Shown one piece after another: positions 60,700-61,114 of a DNA stretch of 61,114 bases (positions are counted from its first letter, which is position 1; every line of letters begins with the position of its first letter). The notes beneath the pieces were generated by a model. That model ran no database searches and was not told where the DNA came from. It saw only the letters and a program-made list of their open reading frames with translations. Source of the DNA: an uncultured Acidobacteriota bacterium. Its GTDB lineage: Bacteria > Acidobacteriota > Terriglobia > Terriglobales > Acidobacteriaceae. Where the stretch lies: positions 1 to 61,114 of the forward strand of contig CAINND010000061.1 of the NCBI GenBank assembly GCA_903851035.1, given 5' to 3'. The translations under genes were made by a program, and so were the position numbers.

Positions 60700-61114
60700 T
60701 ACGCCGGCCAACGGCAGCACGGTGAATGGCAGCACGACGTTCACCTGGAACACGAACGGCTCGAGCGGTCCGTACTACATTTGGGTTGGCTCGACGCTCG
60801 GTGGCAATGACCTGGGTAACGCTGGCGTAGCCAGTGGCACCAGCATGACGCTGACTCTGCCGACGACGGGCGCGAAGCTGTATGTCACGCTGTGGTCGAC
60901 GTTGAACGGCAATCCGGTCTCCAATAGCTACACGTACACGGAAACCAATGTAATTCCTGCAGCGATGGTATCGCCGACCAACGGCAGCACGCTGAGTGGC
61001 GCCGCGACGACGTTTACCTGGAACGCCAACGCTTCGGTTGGTCCGTTCTACATCTGGGTTGGCTCGACGGCCGGTGGCAATGACCTGGGCAACGCCGGCG
61101 TTGTCAGCGGCAGC
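60700..61114 (+). repeat. Tandem C-terminal modules of the S53 protease
   Basis: Two successive modules (from about 60700 and about 60970, roughly 90 residues each) share NGST...TTFTWN...GP(Y/F)YIWVGST(L/A)GGNDLGNAGV. The second is cut by the window end. They resemble fibronectin/Ig-like surface-attachment or carbohydrate-facing modules. Confidence 0.85.

Larger units (their letters stand above)
56686..61114 (+). pseudogene. S53-family (sedolisin/kumamolisin) protease with Ig-like repeats, leader frameshifted by duplication; runs off the window
   Basis: A very large secreted serine-carboxyl protease. ATG 56686 (AGGAG five nt upstream) gives signal peptide MNVHRIPRLTVRTLFLLALA. After RVNTNAYPTARIK a 25-bp tandem duplication (56784-56833) shifts the frame, and that frame stops at 56847. 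Removing one copy joins it to the long frame GKIDSSVRVQIAGHVPGVVK, then an activation prodomain (to about HNFFRKSH), the S53 catalytic domain (GDDGESDLDVEISGGYAPGA with Glu/Asp; VGGTSVAAPSMAG with the Ser), a roughly 100-residue insert with the GSGYVTAPTVTFG pattern, many Ig-like domains (TVTFYDGTTVLGTGT type) and, at the window edge, tandem FTWN...YIWVGST modules. An in-frame ATG at 56786 could start the long frame, but without a signal peptide. No stop is reached. Confidence 0.8.

Noticed and set aside
1-61114. CRISPR arrays, rRNA operons or complete insertion sequences
   Set aside because: No regularly spaced repeats, rRNA motifs or intact transposase genes were seen.

Overview
The window reads as a chromosomal segment of an Acidobacteriota bacterium, most likely class Terriglobia (Acidobacteriaceae-like). 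This is an inference. It rests on high GC, a diderm envelope (LolA, beta-barrel protein, type IV pilus genes), a futalosine-pathway menaquinone gene (mqnA), tandem type IV pilins, long secreted Ig-repeat proteins and a kumamolisin-type S53 protease. Gene density is about one per kb, and many genes form short operons with ATGA or TGATG overlaps.

Layout. 1-440: an IscA/ErpA-type Fe-S protein. 459-7006 (minus): a type IV pilus/type II secretion core in the order pilC-pilB-pilM-pilN-pilO-pilP-like-pseudopilin, with no secretin. 7182-10625 (minus): an ABC-2 exporter, a TPR-like anchored protein and LolA. 10775-12588 (minus): three tandem pilin paralogues; the first-transcribed one has a strong sigma-54 promoter and its own terminator. 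12951-16193: M16 peptidase, rlmN and a GNAT acetyltransferase. 16430-23580: a muropeptide-salvage locus with an MFS transporter, an SSS symporter, an AmiE-NamZ fusion hydrolase and a divergent NagZ. 23617-26549: RNB ribonuclease, JAMM peptidase, hemerythrin. 27050-31134: a surface-protein operon (Ig-like secreted protein, frameshifted beta-propeller, OM beta-barrel) and a YncE-like propeller. 31355-31724: tmRNA. 32082-40732: mqnA, a ClbS/DfsB-like protein, dprA, topA, a 31-residue membrane peptide missed by length filters, a TMTC-like glycosyltransferase and recO. 40762-52498: a C45-type hydrolase, glyQ/glyS, ppdK, two Cys-rich exported proteins, an acyltransferase and a UlaG-like MBL hydrolase. 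52583-56266: hypotheticals, tRNA-Glu(UUC) and a decayed roughly 1.1 kb element inserted at its 3' end. 56686-61114: a large S53 protease with Ig-like repeats, running off the window, whose leader is put out of frame by a 25-bp tandem duplication.

Main points for follow-up: (1) the AmiE-NamZ fusion divergent to NagZ and beside an SSS symporter, which looks like a complete periplasmic muropeptide-dismantling set; (2) the 25-bp tandem duplication between signal peptide and propeptide of the S53 protease, a possible phase switch; (3) the sigma-54 promoter with upstream TGTC boxes in front of one of three pilins; (4) the tRNA-Glu remnant island with a repeated att core; (5) the 31-aa membrane peptide and the Cys-rich exported pair.
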